From assembly GCF_002289565.1 (NCBI RefSeq), contig NZ_NTFY01000066.1, forward strand, positions 1-64,000: a stretch of 64,000 bases of DNA. Reading direction: 5' to 3'. Made by a program: the position numbers and the translations under genes. A model generated the notes under the pieces. The model was not told the DNA's origin. It ran no database searches and saw only the letters and a list, made by a program, of their open reading frames with translations. This DNA comes from Rhodopirellula sp. SM50 (GTDB taxonomy: Bacteria > Planctomycetota > Planctomycetia > Pirellulales > Pirellulaceae). Every line of letters begins with the position of its first letter. The first letter of the stretch is position 1. Below, piece after piece: positions 8,353-16,767 of this stretch.

Positions 8353-9987
8353 ATGCAGATGTACTGTTTCACGAAGAAGTACGCGCTACTGGTCGCCCTG
8401 CTCGCCTTCAACCTCAGTAGCGGCCTGTCATCAGCTCAACATCCCGACCCGATCGCGACGCTTCAGGAAGAAGCCGTGCGAGCGAACCGTTCCGACTGGG
8501 GCCATTGGGGGCCCAACGGGGACGTTTATTCGAGCTGGAAGAATCACAGCAACCGGCTGATCCCCGTCTACACGTTCGGCATGGATCTGAAATCGGTTGC
8601 GGGGGAGAACAGCGTGTATCGCGATCGTGCGGCGCTGGAGAAACTTTACGGCCAGGTTCCGGAACAGACGTACAACCCCGAGGCGGAATACTTTGACCAG
8701 ACCGATGTTTATCGGTTGCAAACGTCGGCGATCGAATCAGGCAAGAAACGAATCATCCTGTTTGTCTTCGATGGGATGGACTGGGACACCACCCGCGCCG
8801 CGGCGATCGCCAAGCAGGGCGAAGTCGCCTACGACAGCGGCCGCGGCCAAGGACTCGCCTTTCAAGACTACCGCGGCGCGAAGACCGACTTCGGATTCTT
8901 CGTCACCAGCCCGCACAACGATGGGACGAACATCAACGTCGACGACCAGATTGTCACCACACCCGGCGGCAAGGTTCCCGGCGGATACGATCCGGCGCTC
9001 TGCGGCGCGACCCCTTGGAGTCCGATCAGTGACGCCGATTACCCGATCGGTAAAAGCAAGCAGACCAAACACGCCTTCACCGACTCCGCCTCGTCGGCGA
9101 CTTCAATGACGTCGGGCATCAAAACCTACAACGCTGCGATCAACGTGGATCCTCTGGGACGCGAAGTCCTTCCGATCACCAGAACGCTGCAACAGGAAAA
9201 CGTGGCGATCGGTGTGGTCACCAGTGTTCCGATCAGCCACGCCACGCCCGCGTGCGCCTATGCGAGCAACGTGCATCGCAGTGACTATCAAGACTTGACG
9301 CGCGACTTGATCGGACTTCCGTCCAGCTACCATCCCGGGGGATTGCCGGGCGTCGACGTCCTGATCGGTGGCGGCTGGGGGACCGAAAAAGAGACCGATG
9401 GTGCGCAGGGAAAAAACTTTGTGCCCGGGAATCGATACATCACCGACGAAGACCTGGCCGCCATCGACGTGGCCAACGGAGGCAAATATGTCGTGGCGCA
9501 ACGGACGCCGGGCAGGACGGGCACCGAAGTGTTGAACGACGCGGTCAAGCGAGTCAAAACCAGCGGCGATCGATTGTTCGGCTACTTCGGCGTCCAAGGC
9601 GGACACCTGCCGTTCCGCACCGCCGACGGAAATTACGATCCGGTGATCAGTTTTGGCAATCCCACGCCGGAAGCGGCCGAGGAGTACAGCGACGATGACG
9701 TGCGGGGAAACGTCCAATTGCGTGAGATGGCGCTCGCGGCGCTCGACGTCCTCGATGCACGCTCGGATCGCTGGTGGTTGATGATCGAATCCGGTGACGT
9801 CGACTGGGCGAACCATTCCAACAATATCGACAACTCCATCGGCGCCGTTCACAGTGGTGACGATGCCTTCGCCGCCGTGGTCCAGTGGATCGAGCAACAC
9901 GGCGGATGGGGCGAAACGGTGTTGATTTTGACCGCCGACCACGGACACTACTTTCAACTCGATCGGCCCGAAGCACTCATTCCTTGA
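8353..9987 (+). CDS. Secreted alkaline phosphatase, possibly C-terminally truncated
   Basis: Hydrolyses phosphate monoesters outside the cytoplasm. A signal peptide (KYALLVALLAFNLSSGLSSAQ) leads into a PhoA-type fold of about 545 residues. The metal-binding aspartate is in VFDGMDWD and the serine nucleophile in FTDSASSATS. The zinc-binding residues are in ESGDVDWANHSNN, and the DH pair is in LTADHGHYF. The protein stops 17 residues after that DH. In E. coli PhoA the final zinc ligand (His412) lies about 40 residues beyond it and has no counterpart here. The stop overlaps the end of the convergent haem lipoprotein gene by 11 bp. Either this subfamily ends here or the 3' end was lost. ATG at 8353 was chosen over TTG 8344 and ATG 8359, and all three are close. 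Confidence 0.85.
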   Translation: MQMYCFTKKYALLVALLAFNLSSGLSSAQHPDPIATLQEEAVRANRSDWGHWGPNGDVYSSWKNHSNRLIPVYTFGMDLKSVAGENSVYRDRAALEKLYGQVPEQTYNPEAEYFDQTDVYRLQTSAIESGKKRIILFVFDGMDWDTTRAAAIAKQGEVAYDSGRGQGLAFQDYRGAKTDFGFFVTSPHNDGTNINVDDQIVTTPGGKVPGGYDPALCGATPWSPISDADYPIGKSKQTKHAFTDSASSATSMTSGIKTYNAAINVDPLGREVLPITRTLQQENVAIGVVTSVPISHATPACAYASNVHRSDYQDLTRDLIGLPSSYHPGGLPGVDVLIGGGWGTEKETDGAQGKNFVPGNRYITDEDLAAIDVANGGKYVVAQRTPGRTGTEVLNDAVKRVKTSGDRLFGYFGVQGGHLPFRTADGNYDPVISFGNPTPEAAEEYSDDDVRGNVQLREMALAALDVLDARSDRWWLMIESGDVDWANHSNNIDNSIGAVHSGDDAFAAVVQWIEQHGGWGETVLILTADHGHYFQLDRPEALIP

Positions 9988-10579
9988 TCCAGAACCAGCC
10001 CCTGAGCTCGCCCTCGTTGAACCCAGTCGCTCGATCGTCCGGATAGAGTTGGGCGAGCTTCTGCTTGATCTCGGGCAGGATTTGCTCCTCGGGACCGTGG
10101 CATAGCAAACACTGCGACTGCAGCTTGATCGGCAACAGGGCTGCCGCAGAATCGTCGGACAGCACGGCGAAAACCGGCGTGTCGACTTTCCGCTCGACCA
10201 ACGCGGCGGCCCACTCGGGAGGCTGATTGTCGGGGTTGCGGAGCCGAACGCCCGTGCGGCCGATTTGCACCGCGTGTTCGGCCCCCACTTCGTCGGCAAT
10301 CTTGACCGCCTCCTGGCTGCACACTCCGATCGCCTCGGCCGGGCCGGCGTCCGCCATCGCTTCCATCAAACGTCCCGACAGACGCGTGAACAAGTCATCC
10401 TTGGCGGCAAGCATCGCCGCTTTGCTTTCCTCGCTCGGCACCGCCCCCTCAACGATCGCCAGGGACGGCTCGCTGGTTGGTGTCTGATCCGTCGCTGGCT
10501 CGGTCTTCGTCCCCGTGCATCCGCTTGCGGTGAACAGCAACAACGATAGCGCTGATGTTAGATGGTGCGTTCGTTTCAT
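9977..10579 (-). CDS. Haem-binding lipoprotein, DUF3365 (Tll0287-like)
   Basis: A 200-residue lipoprotein. It has a short hydrophobic leader ending in a lipobox (FTASGC, residues about 14-19), then a Ser/Thr/Pro linker, then a Tll0287-like domain. A single c-type haem motif CLLCHG lies at about residue 165, and the C-terminal GFNEGELRGWFW is the usual end of the family, so this gene looks complete. Members are periplasmic haem proteins thought to sense redox state or gas, and no partner is encoded nearby. The Met giving MKRTHHLTSALSLLLF was chosen because it produces the lipoprotein signal. Its 3' end overlaps the alkaline phosphatase by 11 bp. Confidence 0.87.
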   Translation of the reverse strand: MKRTHHLTSALSLLLFTASGCTGTKTEPATDQTPTSEPSLAIVEGAVPSEESKAAMLAAKDDLFTRLSGRLMEAMADAGPAEAIGVCSQEAVKIADEVGAEHAVQIGRTGVRLRNPDNQPPEWAAALVERKVDTPVFAVLSDDSAAALLPIKLQSQCLLCHGPEEQILPEIKQKLAQLYPDDRATGFNEGELRGWFWIKE

Positions 10580-10793
10580 GCTTGCGATCCCCCGCGAGTT
10601 GGATGGAGTGGAGACACCGGAGCCGCCGGATCTCAAAAGACCCTGTTCTATCGCAAGTTCGCGAGATGTCAAACATTTTAGCCGATAGCAAATTGCCGCG
10701 GCGGCACGTCGAGAGCGACGATTCAAGAATGCCTATAATGCGGAGGTCCGATTCACGCGTCCCATCGCGCCCTACCCACACGGAGCAACGGTT

Positions 10794-12197
10794 GTGAGCA
10801 ACAAGACATCCAGTGATCATCAGACTTCCGAGCTTGAAAATGTTGCGGTGGCGCGGCGGCGATTGCTAAAAGCCGGTGCGGCGTCGATTGCCTACGGTGC
10901 GCTCGGTGCCAATGCGTTTGCGGCAGCCGACCGTCCGGTCAAACGCGTCGGGTTGATCGGCGCGGGCTGGTACGGCAAGAGTGACCTGTGGCGGTTGATT
11001 CAGGTGACGCCCGTGGAAGTCGTTTGCATCTGTGACGTCGACCAGCGGATGCTTGATGAAGCGGTTCAAATCGCCAGCGAGCGTCAGCCGTCCGGCAACA
11101 AACCGAAGACGTACGTCGACTACCGCAAGATGCTGAAAGAAAATCGTTTGGACGTCGTCGTCATCGGCACGCCAGATCATTGGCACGCGCTGCAAGCCAT
11201 CGCGGCGATGGAATCAGGGGCCGATGTTTACGTTCAAAAACCGATCAGTGTCGACGTGCTGGAGGGCGAAGCGATGGTCGATGCGGCACGGCGGCTGAAC
11301 CGTGTCGTCCAAGTCGGTACCCAACGCAAGAGCACCCCGCACCTGATCGATGTGAAGAAACAGGTCGTCGAAGCGGGACTGCTGGGCAAGATCGGTCATG
11401 TCGAAATGTGCTGTTACTACCACATGCGGGCCAACGGCAATCCCGACGTGATGCCGGTGCCGGATCATCTGGATTACGAAATGTGGACCGGTCCGGCGCC
11501 GCTGAGACCCTATGACGGGTTGCCCCACAAGCGATGGTGGCGAACCTTCACCGAATACGGCAACGGCATCACGGGCGACATGTGCGTCCATATGCTAGAT
11601 ACCGCCCGCTGGATGCTGGGTCTCGGATGGCCGAATCGCATCGCATCAACCGGCGGCATCCTGGTTCAAACCGACGGCAAGTCGAACATTGCCGACACGC
11701 AGAGCGCGACGTTTGAGTTCGATGACTTCAACGCCCAATGGACCCACCGCACCTGGGGCTCGCCGACCGATCCCGATTACCCGTGGGCGTTGTTCATCTA
11801 TGGGGACAAAGGCACGTTGAAGGCGAGCACGATGCGGGCCGACTTCATCCCGCAAGACAAACAAGCCAAGCCGCTCCACTTTGATTGTTTCTTCGAACGC
11901 GAAAAGTACCCCGAAGACTTGACCGAGAAAGACATCGAACTCAACGCCGCTCCGGCGACGCGTTTACACATGCTCGATTTTCTCGAGGCGATCGAAAACC
12001 GAAACCGCCCGGTGGCCGACATCGAAGACGGCCACATTTCGACGGCGAGCTGTATTTTGGCGAATCTGTCCATGCGGCTCGGGGGCCGCCCGCTGGAATA
12101 TGACCCGAAGCAACGCGTGGTCATCGGCGATGAAGAAGCGACCAAACTGCTCAGACGAGACTATCGCGAGCCCTGGCAGCATCCGTTTGCGGGCTGA
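10794..12197 (+). CDS. Gfo/Idh/MocA family oxidoreductase, Tat-exported
   Basis: NAD(P)-dependent oxidoreductase acting on a sugar or cyclitol, probably in the periplasm. The 467-residue product starts at a GTG with GGAG 8 nt upstream. A twin-arginine leader (RRRLLKAGAASIAYGALG) precedes a Rossmann domain with GLIGAGWYG. The usual EKP motif reads QKP here (VYVQKPISVD). The C-terminal domain has the conserved GDMCVHMLDTARW histidine segment. The substrate cannot be read from sequence. It is followed by repeat DNA and is probably transcribed alone. Confidence 0.9.
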   Translation: MSNKTSSDHQTSELENVAVARRRLLKAGAASIAYGALGANAFAAADRPVKRVGLIGAGWYGKSDLWRLIQVTPVEVVCICDVDQRMLDEAVQIASERQPSGNKPKTYVDYRKMLKENRLDVVVIGTPDHWHALQAIAAMESGADVYVQKPISVDVLEGEAMVDAARRLNRVVQVGTQRKSTPHLIDVKKQVVEAGLLGKIGHVEMCCYYHMRANGNPDVMPVPDHLDYEMWTGPAPLRPYDGLPHKRWWRTFTEYGNGITGDMCVHMLDTARWMLGLGWPNRIASTGGILVQTDGKSNIADTQSATFEFDDFNAQWTHRTWGSPTDPDYPWALFIYGDKGTLKASTMRADFIPQDKQAKPLHFDCFFEREKYPEDLTEKDIELNAAPATRLHMLDFLEAIENRNRPVADIEDGHISTASCILANLSMRLGGRPLEYDPKQRVVIGDEEATKLLRRDYREPWQHPFAG

Positions 12198-12221
12198 GTC
12201 GGCACACGAGGCAGCGTTGGT

Positions 12222-12382
12222 ATCGACACACCTTGAGTCACCCTGCCTGGCAGGGAGGGGCGAGCGCAGCGAGCGGACGTCAATTGTATTGCTGTGCGTT
12301 TGCGTTTCTATCGAAACGCCACACCGCAGAGCGGTGCCACAACACAGCCCGGGGTCGCGGAGCGCACCCCGGGTTGTGTCGA
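12222..12382. repeat. Dispersed repeat, family C copy 1
   Basis: A non-coding segment with internal palindromes, including CACAACACAGCCCGGGGTC and its partner ACCCCGGGTTGTG flanking a CGGAGCG core. Read in reverse complement it matches 51802-52052 closely: the same order of CCCGGGGTGCGCTCCGCGACC, a GCGGTGTGGCGTTTCG block, AATACAAT and CCTCCCTGCCAGG. The other copy carries extra sequence before the last block. No coding potential is seen. Confidence 0.7.
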
Positions 12383-12394
12383 AATGGGAACTGG

Positions 12395-12485
12395 AACCCC
12401 AGCGGGATTCAACAAATGACGCGATGTGATCCGCGGGGCAAACGGCGTGAATCCGCCAAAACGCCTTGTTCAACCCCGCTGGGGT
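12395..12485. repeat. Long imperfect hairpin AACCCCAGCGGG...
   Basis: Arms of about 21 bp (AACCCCAGCGGGATTCAACA and a near-exact reverse complement ending CCCCGCTGGGGTT) separated by about 50 nt. A second, shorter perfect hairpin follows at 12509-12535 (CTTGGGG...CCCCAAG around GCGCTAGCGC). Both lie in the 645-bp gene-free stretch behind the oxidoreductase and look like relics of dispersed palindromic repeats. Confidence 0.65.
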
Positions 12486-12633
12486 TGGCGGCCTAATGGT
12501 GCCCGGAACTTGGGGTGCGCTAGCGCGACCCCAAGCTTTGATGTGACACGCCGCCGGCGTAAAACCGCTGCCACGGTGGAACGAGAAATGCGTCAGCAGT
12601 ACAATTGATGTCCCACGCAGCGACAGTGGGCGG

Positions 12634-12784
12634 CTAAAGCCCAATACCGCTAAGTTAAGCGTCGTTTCTTCAGAATAGGGCCCGTAGGCTCGCGCCAAAC
12701 GGCTGATATTCGTTTGATATCAGCCGGTTCGCGCCAGCGTCCGGGCCCCCTCATTCATGTTAACTTAGCGGTATTGGGCTAAAG
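12634..12784. repeat. MITE-like element, family B copy 1, with CTAAAG duplication
   Basis: A 139-bp core (12640-12778) bounded by inverted repeats CCCAATACCGCTAAGTTAA / TTAACTTAGCGGTATTGGG and flanked on both sides by CTAAAG, a 6-bp target-site-like duplication. The interior is itself a long imperfect hairpin centred on GGCTGATAT...ATATCAGCC. The flanks are the outer repeat also found uninterrupted near position 134. A nearly identical copy in reverse orientation is at 23241-23391. No transposase is encoded. Confidence 0.85.
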
Positions 12785-12843
12785 CCTGCACACCAACACG
12801 CTTACCGTGCCATTCAGCCGCGGATCACGATCGGGGCGCCCGA

Positions 12844-13791
12844 TCAACGCTTCGGCGGAGCGTGGTTCTTGGGCAGTTCCGAGTATCCGTTTTTGATGAA
12901 TAGCGAAACGACTTTGGCATGCTCTTGCAGCAGCTTGGCGACGTAGGCGTCCTCGGACGTCTCGCGGACCAGGACACCGTGCTCGGTGTGTTCCACATCC
13001 ATCTTGATCTTCTTCGCGTTGGCGAAAATCTCGCGGAACAGAGGGTCCCGCATGCGGATCGGGTTGACGTTTTCCATCCGATCGTACATCGATTCGACGT
13101 GTTTCTGGATCCGTGCCGCCACGTCTTCGTCATTCGATTCGGTCAGCGTTTCGATGCCGTTGGGCAGATTCTTGACGGTGCGTCGAATCGTTTCTTTGTG
13201 TTCGATCAGAAAAAAGAAGTCTTCGTGATCGATATCGTGCTGGGCATCATGACCGTGCCCCATGCCTGCCCCGCGTCCCTTCCCTGCCCCGCGTCCCATG
13301 CCGGGGCCGCCGCGCATCGCCGTCCCTTTCTCGACCGCCGTTGCCTGTTTGGCGGCGGCTTTGGCATCAGTCTCCGCCGCGACGCAGTCTTTGCATTGCT
13401 GCTTGCATTCGTCTTCGTTGCAGAACGGACATCCCTTGCCGGCTACCTTTTTGGCGACGGCGGCCTCGTCCGTTTCGTCTGCCGCGGCGGCGCACTTGCC
13501 GCATCCACCCTTGGCGTTGGGCTTCAGGCAATCGGTGCATTGAGAAGCGTTTTCGGCGTCAGCCTTGGCGAGTACCGATCCCGCATCTTTCGCTGCCAAA
13601 CAGCAGGCTGGTTTGCCGTCGGTGTTCGGTGCCGTTTCAGATTCGGCGGCGTTGTCCTTGCAACACGTTGGAGTTGGCTTGGCGGATTCGTCTGTCGGCG
13701 TGTCGGTGTCCTTCAGTGGCGCACCGGTCAAACCTGAGGCGAGCACGATCAAAATCGTCAACGTCGCAGACAACAATACAAGCTTCTTCAT
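12844..13791 (-). CDS. Cysteine-rich secreted protein with conserved C-terminal domain
   Basis: 315 residues in three parts. The first is a Sec signal peptide (LVLLSATLTILIVLASGLTG). The second is a middle region, about residues 40-145, packed with cysteine pairs (TCCKDN, ACCLA, CTDC, CGKC, CPFC, CKQQCKDC), which suggests metal binding. A Gly/Met/His linker (GPGMGRGAGKGRGAGMGHGH) leads to the third part, a C-terminal alpha-helical domain, about residues 190-310 (FFFLIEHKETIRRTVKNLPNG onward). That domain resembles an uncharacterised type I have seen in bacteria. Metal handling or redox protection in the periplasm is inferred from the cysteines. It is divergent from the DUF2202 protein. The ATG at 13791 has GGGA upstream. 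Confidence 0.82.
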   Translation of the reverse strand: MKKLVLLSATLTILIVLASGLTGAPLKDTDTPTDESAKPTPTCCKDNAAESETAPNTDGKPACCLAAKDAGSVLAKADAENASQCTDCLKPNAKGGCGKCAAAADETDEAAVAKKVAGKGCPFCNEDECKQQCKDCVAAETDAKAAAKQATAVEKGTAMRGGPGMGRGAGKGRGAGMGHGHDAQHDIDHEDFFFLIEHKETIRRTVKNLPNGIETLTESNDEDVAARIQKHVESMYDRMENVNPIRMRDPLFREIFANAKKIKMDVEHTEHGVLVRETSEDAYVAKLLQEHAKVVSLFIKNGYSELPKNHAPPKR

Positions 13792-14252
13792 GGAATTTCC
13801 CTTTTACGGTTCGCCCCGTCGACCGGAGCCACAGTGGATGGTTTCAACGAATGGGTAGGCAACCAGCGTGCCGTTCGGGATCAAGTTTCCATGTCGCTCT
13901 GGCCTGGCCCACCGGAAATCAGCCTGAAACGTGGGAATTTGTGCTCGAATGGTCGGAATTCTTTGTCGCCTGTTTTTCATTTCGATGGCCAGACGTCGCT
14001 TCTGAAACGGACGCGACCGCCAACTGCGCAAAAACTGCAGGGTCAATCGAGCCGGCCTCTGCATTCATTGCAGGGGGCGGAGTCAAGCGTCACGCAACGT
14101 TGCCGGTGACCGCACCTGATTGACACACACCTGACACACACCGCGGGCGAAATTGAGCTCATTGGCACAATTCCAAGTGCCGCTCGCGATCGCGGCATTG
14201 GATTTGCTTTACCCCATGCCAGAACAATCCAACCAACACAAAGGTGAGTGCC
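13792..14252. other. Divergent intergenic region, no gene seen
   Basis: About 460 bp between the cysteine-rich protein and the DUF2202 protein. Short open frames are present but have no recognisable product. The region presumably holds both promoters. A search by eye for a sigma-54 type GG-N10-GC element near 14163 failed on spacing. Confidence 0.45.
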
Positions 14253-15125
14253 ATGAAACGGTTACTACTTGGACTATCCGCAATCGCTGTCCTCGCGATG
14301 GTCCCACTGGATGTCAGTGCTCAACAGAGGAGAGGACGAAGTGCTGCTGGGCAGGGCTCTGGGCAGGGCTCTGGGCAGGGCGCCGGACAACGATCCGCTC
14401 AGCGGCGCGGTTCTCTAGGGACAATTCAGCAATCCAATCGAGGTCGACAATCAACGGGAGTGTATGCCACCAACGACAACTCGATCGACCTGCTCCGCTT
14501 GTGGGAAGAGGAAAAACTGGCGCGAGATGTATATAACACGCTGGCGAAGACTTCGAGTCAGATGGTGTTCCGAAACATCGCACGCGCTGAATCCCAACAC
14601 ATGCAATCCGTAGGCAGGCTGATCGGAGGCAGTGGGGCTGGGCTGCAACGGTCCAGCAACACGCCGGGCGTGTTTGTGACACCCGAATACCAACGGCTGT
14701 ATCAGAACCTGATCGCCGAGGGCAGTCGCAGTCCGCTGGACGCATTGAAGGTGGGCGCCAAGATCGAAGAAATGGACATCGCCGATCTGCGCAAACAACT
14801 GGCCGCCGCCAGCGATCCCCAGACGCGTCAGGTGCTGGAGCGTTTGATGCAGGCTTCGCACAACCATCTTCGCGCGTTCGCATCCCAGATTGCATCGCAG
14901 GGATCCAGTTACAGGGCGCAGTTCCTGACTCAGGCTGACTTCGACGCGATCGCTAATTCCAGCGGTAACGGCCAAGGACGCCAGGGTGCCGGATCTGGCG
15001 GAAATGGGTTTGGGGTTGGTAACGGTGCCGGAGGCAATGGTCGCGGCCGCGGTGCGGGAGGCGGCCAGGGAAACGGAGGTCGCGGAAACGGAGCTCGCGG
15101 GAACGGCGGTCGCGGCCCCGCGTAG
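14253..15125 (+). CDS. DUF2202 ferritin-like secreted protein
   Basis: 290 residues: a signal peptide (KRLLLGLSAIAVLAMVPLDVSA), a Gln/Gly/Arg-rich linker with three near-identical GQGS units, then a DUF2202 domain at about residues 75-220. The family's diiron-type positions are visible in LWEEEKLARDVY, ARAESQHMQSV, KIEEMDIADLR and ASHNHLRAF. A long Gly/Asn/Arg-rich tail follows. DUF2202 belongs to the ferritin-like superfamily. The fold suggests a diiron site, but activity is unknown. The ATG at 14253 was preferred to the in-frame GTG at 14244. The repeated 12-bp GGGCAGGGCTCT units in the linker could vary in number. Confidence 0.88.
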   Translation: MKRLLLGLSAIAVLAMVPLDVSAQQRRGRSAAGQGSGQGSGQGAGQRSAQRRGSLGTIQQSNRGRQSTGVYATNDNSIDLLRLWEEEKLARDVYNTLAKTSSQMVFRNIARAESQHMQSVGRLIGGSGAGLQRSSNTPGVFVTPEYQRLYQNLIAEGSRSPLDALKVGAKIEEMDIADLRKQLAAASDPQTRQVLERLMQASHNHLRAFASQIASQGSSYRAQFLTQADFDAIANSSGNGQGRQGAGSGGNGFGVGNGAGGNGRGRGAGGGQGNGGRGNGARGNGGRGPA

Positions 15126-15252
15126 GAGCTGTGGCTGTCTCCGCAATCGGATGGCAGCAAGTCGCCGGCGGTCGAGCGACGCGCGCACCGCCGGACCGGC
15201 ACGGGGCAACTGTCCTACAATGGTTTCATTCACCAACGCCAACAAGAAAACG

Positions 15253-16602
15253 ATGCAGCGCATGATCGCCAAACGAATCCCCAAGCCACGAATCGTCGGA
15301 CTCGTGGTTTTGGTTGTGTTGTGGGTGATGTTTGCGATCTGGCAGCGTGCCGAACATGTCCATCAATGCCGACTGATTCACGACACGCTGTCGTCCCAAG
15401 GCGATGCCTTGTCGACCGCCGTCAGCAATTCGATTCAATCACATCGTTGGTTCAGCCCCTTTGTCCGGCAGCAGCTTCCGACGACGCTCGACACGCTCGC
15501 GCGATCGACCAACGTGCTTGCCATCGCCGTCATCGCAGATGGCGACGCGGAACAAACGTACGTCGCGGGAGACGAAAGCCTGATCGCGTATCAGTTGCCC
15601 GCGGGAGAACATGTCGTCGATGACACGTTGCAACGGGTCCGTGAATTTGAGATGCAAAACGATCCGCCGATGCCGGGAGGATTCATGTTGCCGATGGAAC
15701 CGGCGGATACAAAATCGTTTCGATCGGTTGTCGTTTTGGATCGGACGGAAACCATGTCCCAGTTTTACCTCGAAGCGAGAAGCCGGATTCTGATTTTCGT
15801 CTTGGGGACGTTGTTGCTTGTCGCCATCGGTGCGGTCTGGCAGTTCACGGTTCGGCTTGCCCAATCCGAAGGAAGAACCCGCTTGCTGACGGCCGAAACA
15901 AGGCATCTTCGTGAACTCGGGCAAGCGGCAGCGGGGCTTGCGCACGAAACACGCAATCCCTTGGGTTTAATTCGTGGCTGGACACAGCGGTTGGTCGATG
16001 CGGGGTTGCCCGAGGCAGACCAGCAGCAACAGGCCGAAGCGGTCATCGAAGAATGCGACCGCGTGACAGCGAGGATCAATCAATTCCTCGCCTTTGCGCG
16101 CCAAGCCGATCTGCAGATTGAAACGCTGGCGATCGAAGATTTGGTGACGCAATTAGGCACACTGCTTCAATCGGACCTGGATGCCAAGGGCTTAGATCTG
16201 GAAACGGAGGGACTGCAAGGGCAGTCCATTCGAGCCGACCGTGACCAGCTTCGCCAGGTGTTGTTCAATCTATTGCAAAACGCCATCGGCTTTGCGCCCG
16301 AGCACAGCACGATTAGACTTTCGATGCAGCAGTCGCCCAATGGCGCCTTTCGAATCGAGGTCGCCGATCAGGGGCCCGGTGCCTGCGAGCAAATCGTCGA
16401 CACCCTGTTCGAACCGTACGTCACGCGGCGTCCCGGCGGTACGGGATTGGGACTTTCGATCGTTCGTCGCATCGCAGTAGCTCATGACTGGGACGTGGGC
16501 TACAGGCCCGGCGACGAGGTCGGCAGCGTGTTTTGGATTGATGGCATTCGCAGCGCATCAAACGTGTCACATGGCCATCGAATGGCTTCCGTCAAACCGT
16601 AA
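15253..16602 (+). CDS. Sensor histidine kinase (NtrB-like)
   Basis: Autophosphorylates on histidine and should pass phosphate to the sigma-54 regulator encoded just downstream. About 449 residues: a first membrane helix (IVGLVVLVVLWVMFAIW), a periplasmic sensor region of about 170 residues with no recognised fold, and a second helix (ILIFVLGTLLLVAIGAVW). The HisKA domain has the phospho-acceptor in LAHETRNPLGLIRG. The ATPase domain has the N box (NLLQNAIGFAP), DQGPG, and GGTGLGLSIV. The start is uncertain between 15220 and 15253, and both give the same domains. A 134-bp repeat element begins 3 nt after the stop, between this gene and its likely partner. Confidence 0.92.
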   Translation: MQRMIAKRIPKPRIVGLVVLVVLWVMFAIWQRAEHVHQCRLIHDTLSSQGDALSTAVSNSIQSHRWFSPFVRQQLPTTLDTLARSTNVLAIAVIADGDAEQTYVAGDESLIAYQLPAGEHVVDDTLQRVREFEMQNDPPMPGGFMLPMEPADTKSFRSVVVLDRTETMSQFYLEARSRILIFVLGTLLLVAIGAVWQFTVRLAQSEGRTRLLTAETRHLRELGQAAAGLAHETRNPLGLIRGWTQRLVDAGLPEADQQQQAEAVIEECDRVTARINQFLAFARQADLQIETLAIEDLVTQLGTLLQSDLDAKGLDLETEGLQGQSIRADRDQLRQVLFNLLQNAIGFAPEHSTIRLSMQQSPNGAFRIEVADQGPGACEQIVDTLFEPYVTRRPGGTGLGLSIVRRIAVAHDWDVGYRPGDEVGSVFWIDGIRSASNVSHGHRMASVKP

Positions 16603-16604
16603 AG

Positions 16605-16738
16605 GCAACACTGTGAAGCATTTTCCCCATGTGTTTCTTGAGGTTTTAGCGGCAGGGCGCGAGCCCTCCGGCTCTTCATCTTTGCCAAAACAACGGAGGG
16701 CTCGCGCCCTACCGCTAAAAAATGCTTCACAGCGTTGC
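16605..16738. repeat. MITE-like element, family A copy 2 (134 bp)
   Basis: The terminal inverted repeats are nearly perfect over about 20 bp (GCAACACTGTGAAGCATTTT on the left, AATGCTTCACAGCGTTGC on the right). The interior hairpin has arms GGGCGCGAGCCCTCCG and CGGAGGGCTCGCGCCC. It matches 4638-4771 in reverse orientation and has the same length. It fills the gap between the histidine kinase and response regulator genes, so any common transcript must read through the hairpin. Confidence 0.88.
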
Positions 16739-16767
16739 AATAAAGGTTCCTGGCGAAGATTGGACAC

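Noticed and set aside
12198-12843. Decayed transposase or degraded gene in the repeat-rich gap
   Set aside because: The open frames are short and composed of palindrome sequence. No transposase motif could be recognised on either strand.
14153-14230. Possible sigma-54 promoter before the DUF2202 gene
   Set aside because: TTGGCACA is present, but no GC follows at the required 10-nt spacing from GG.
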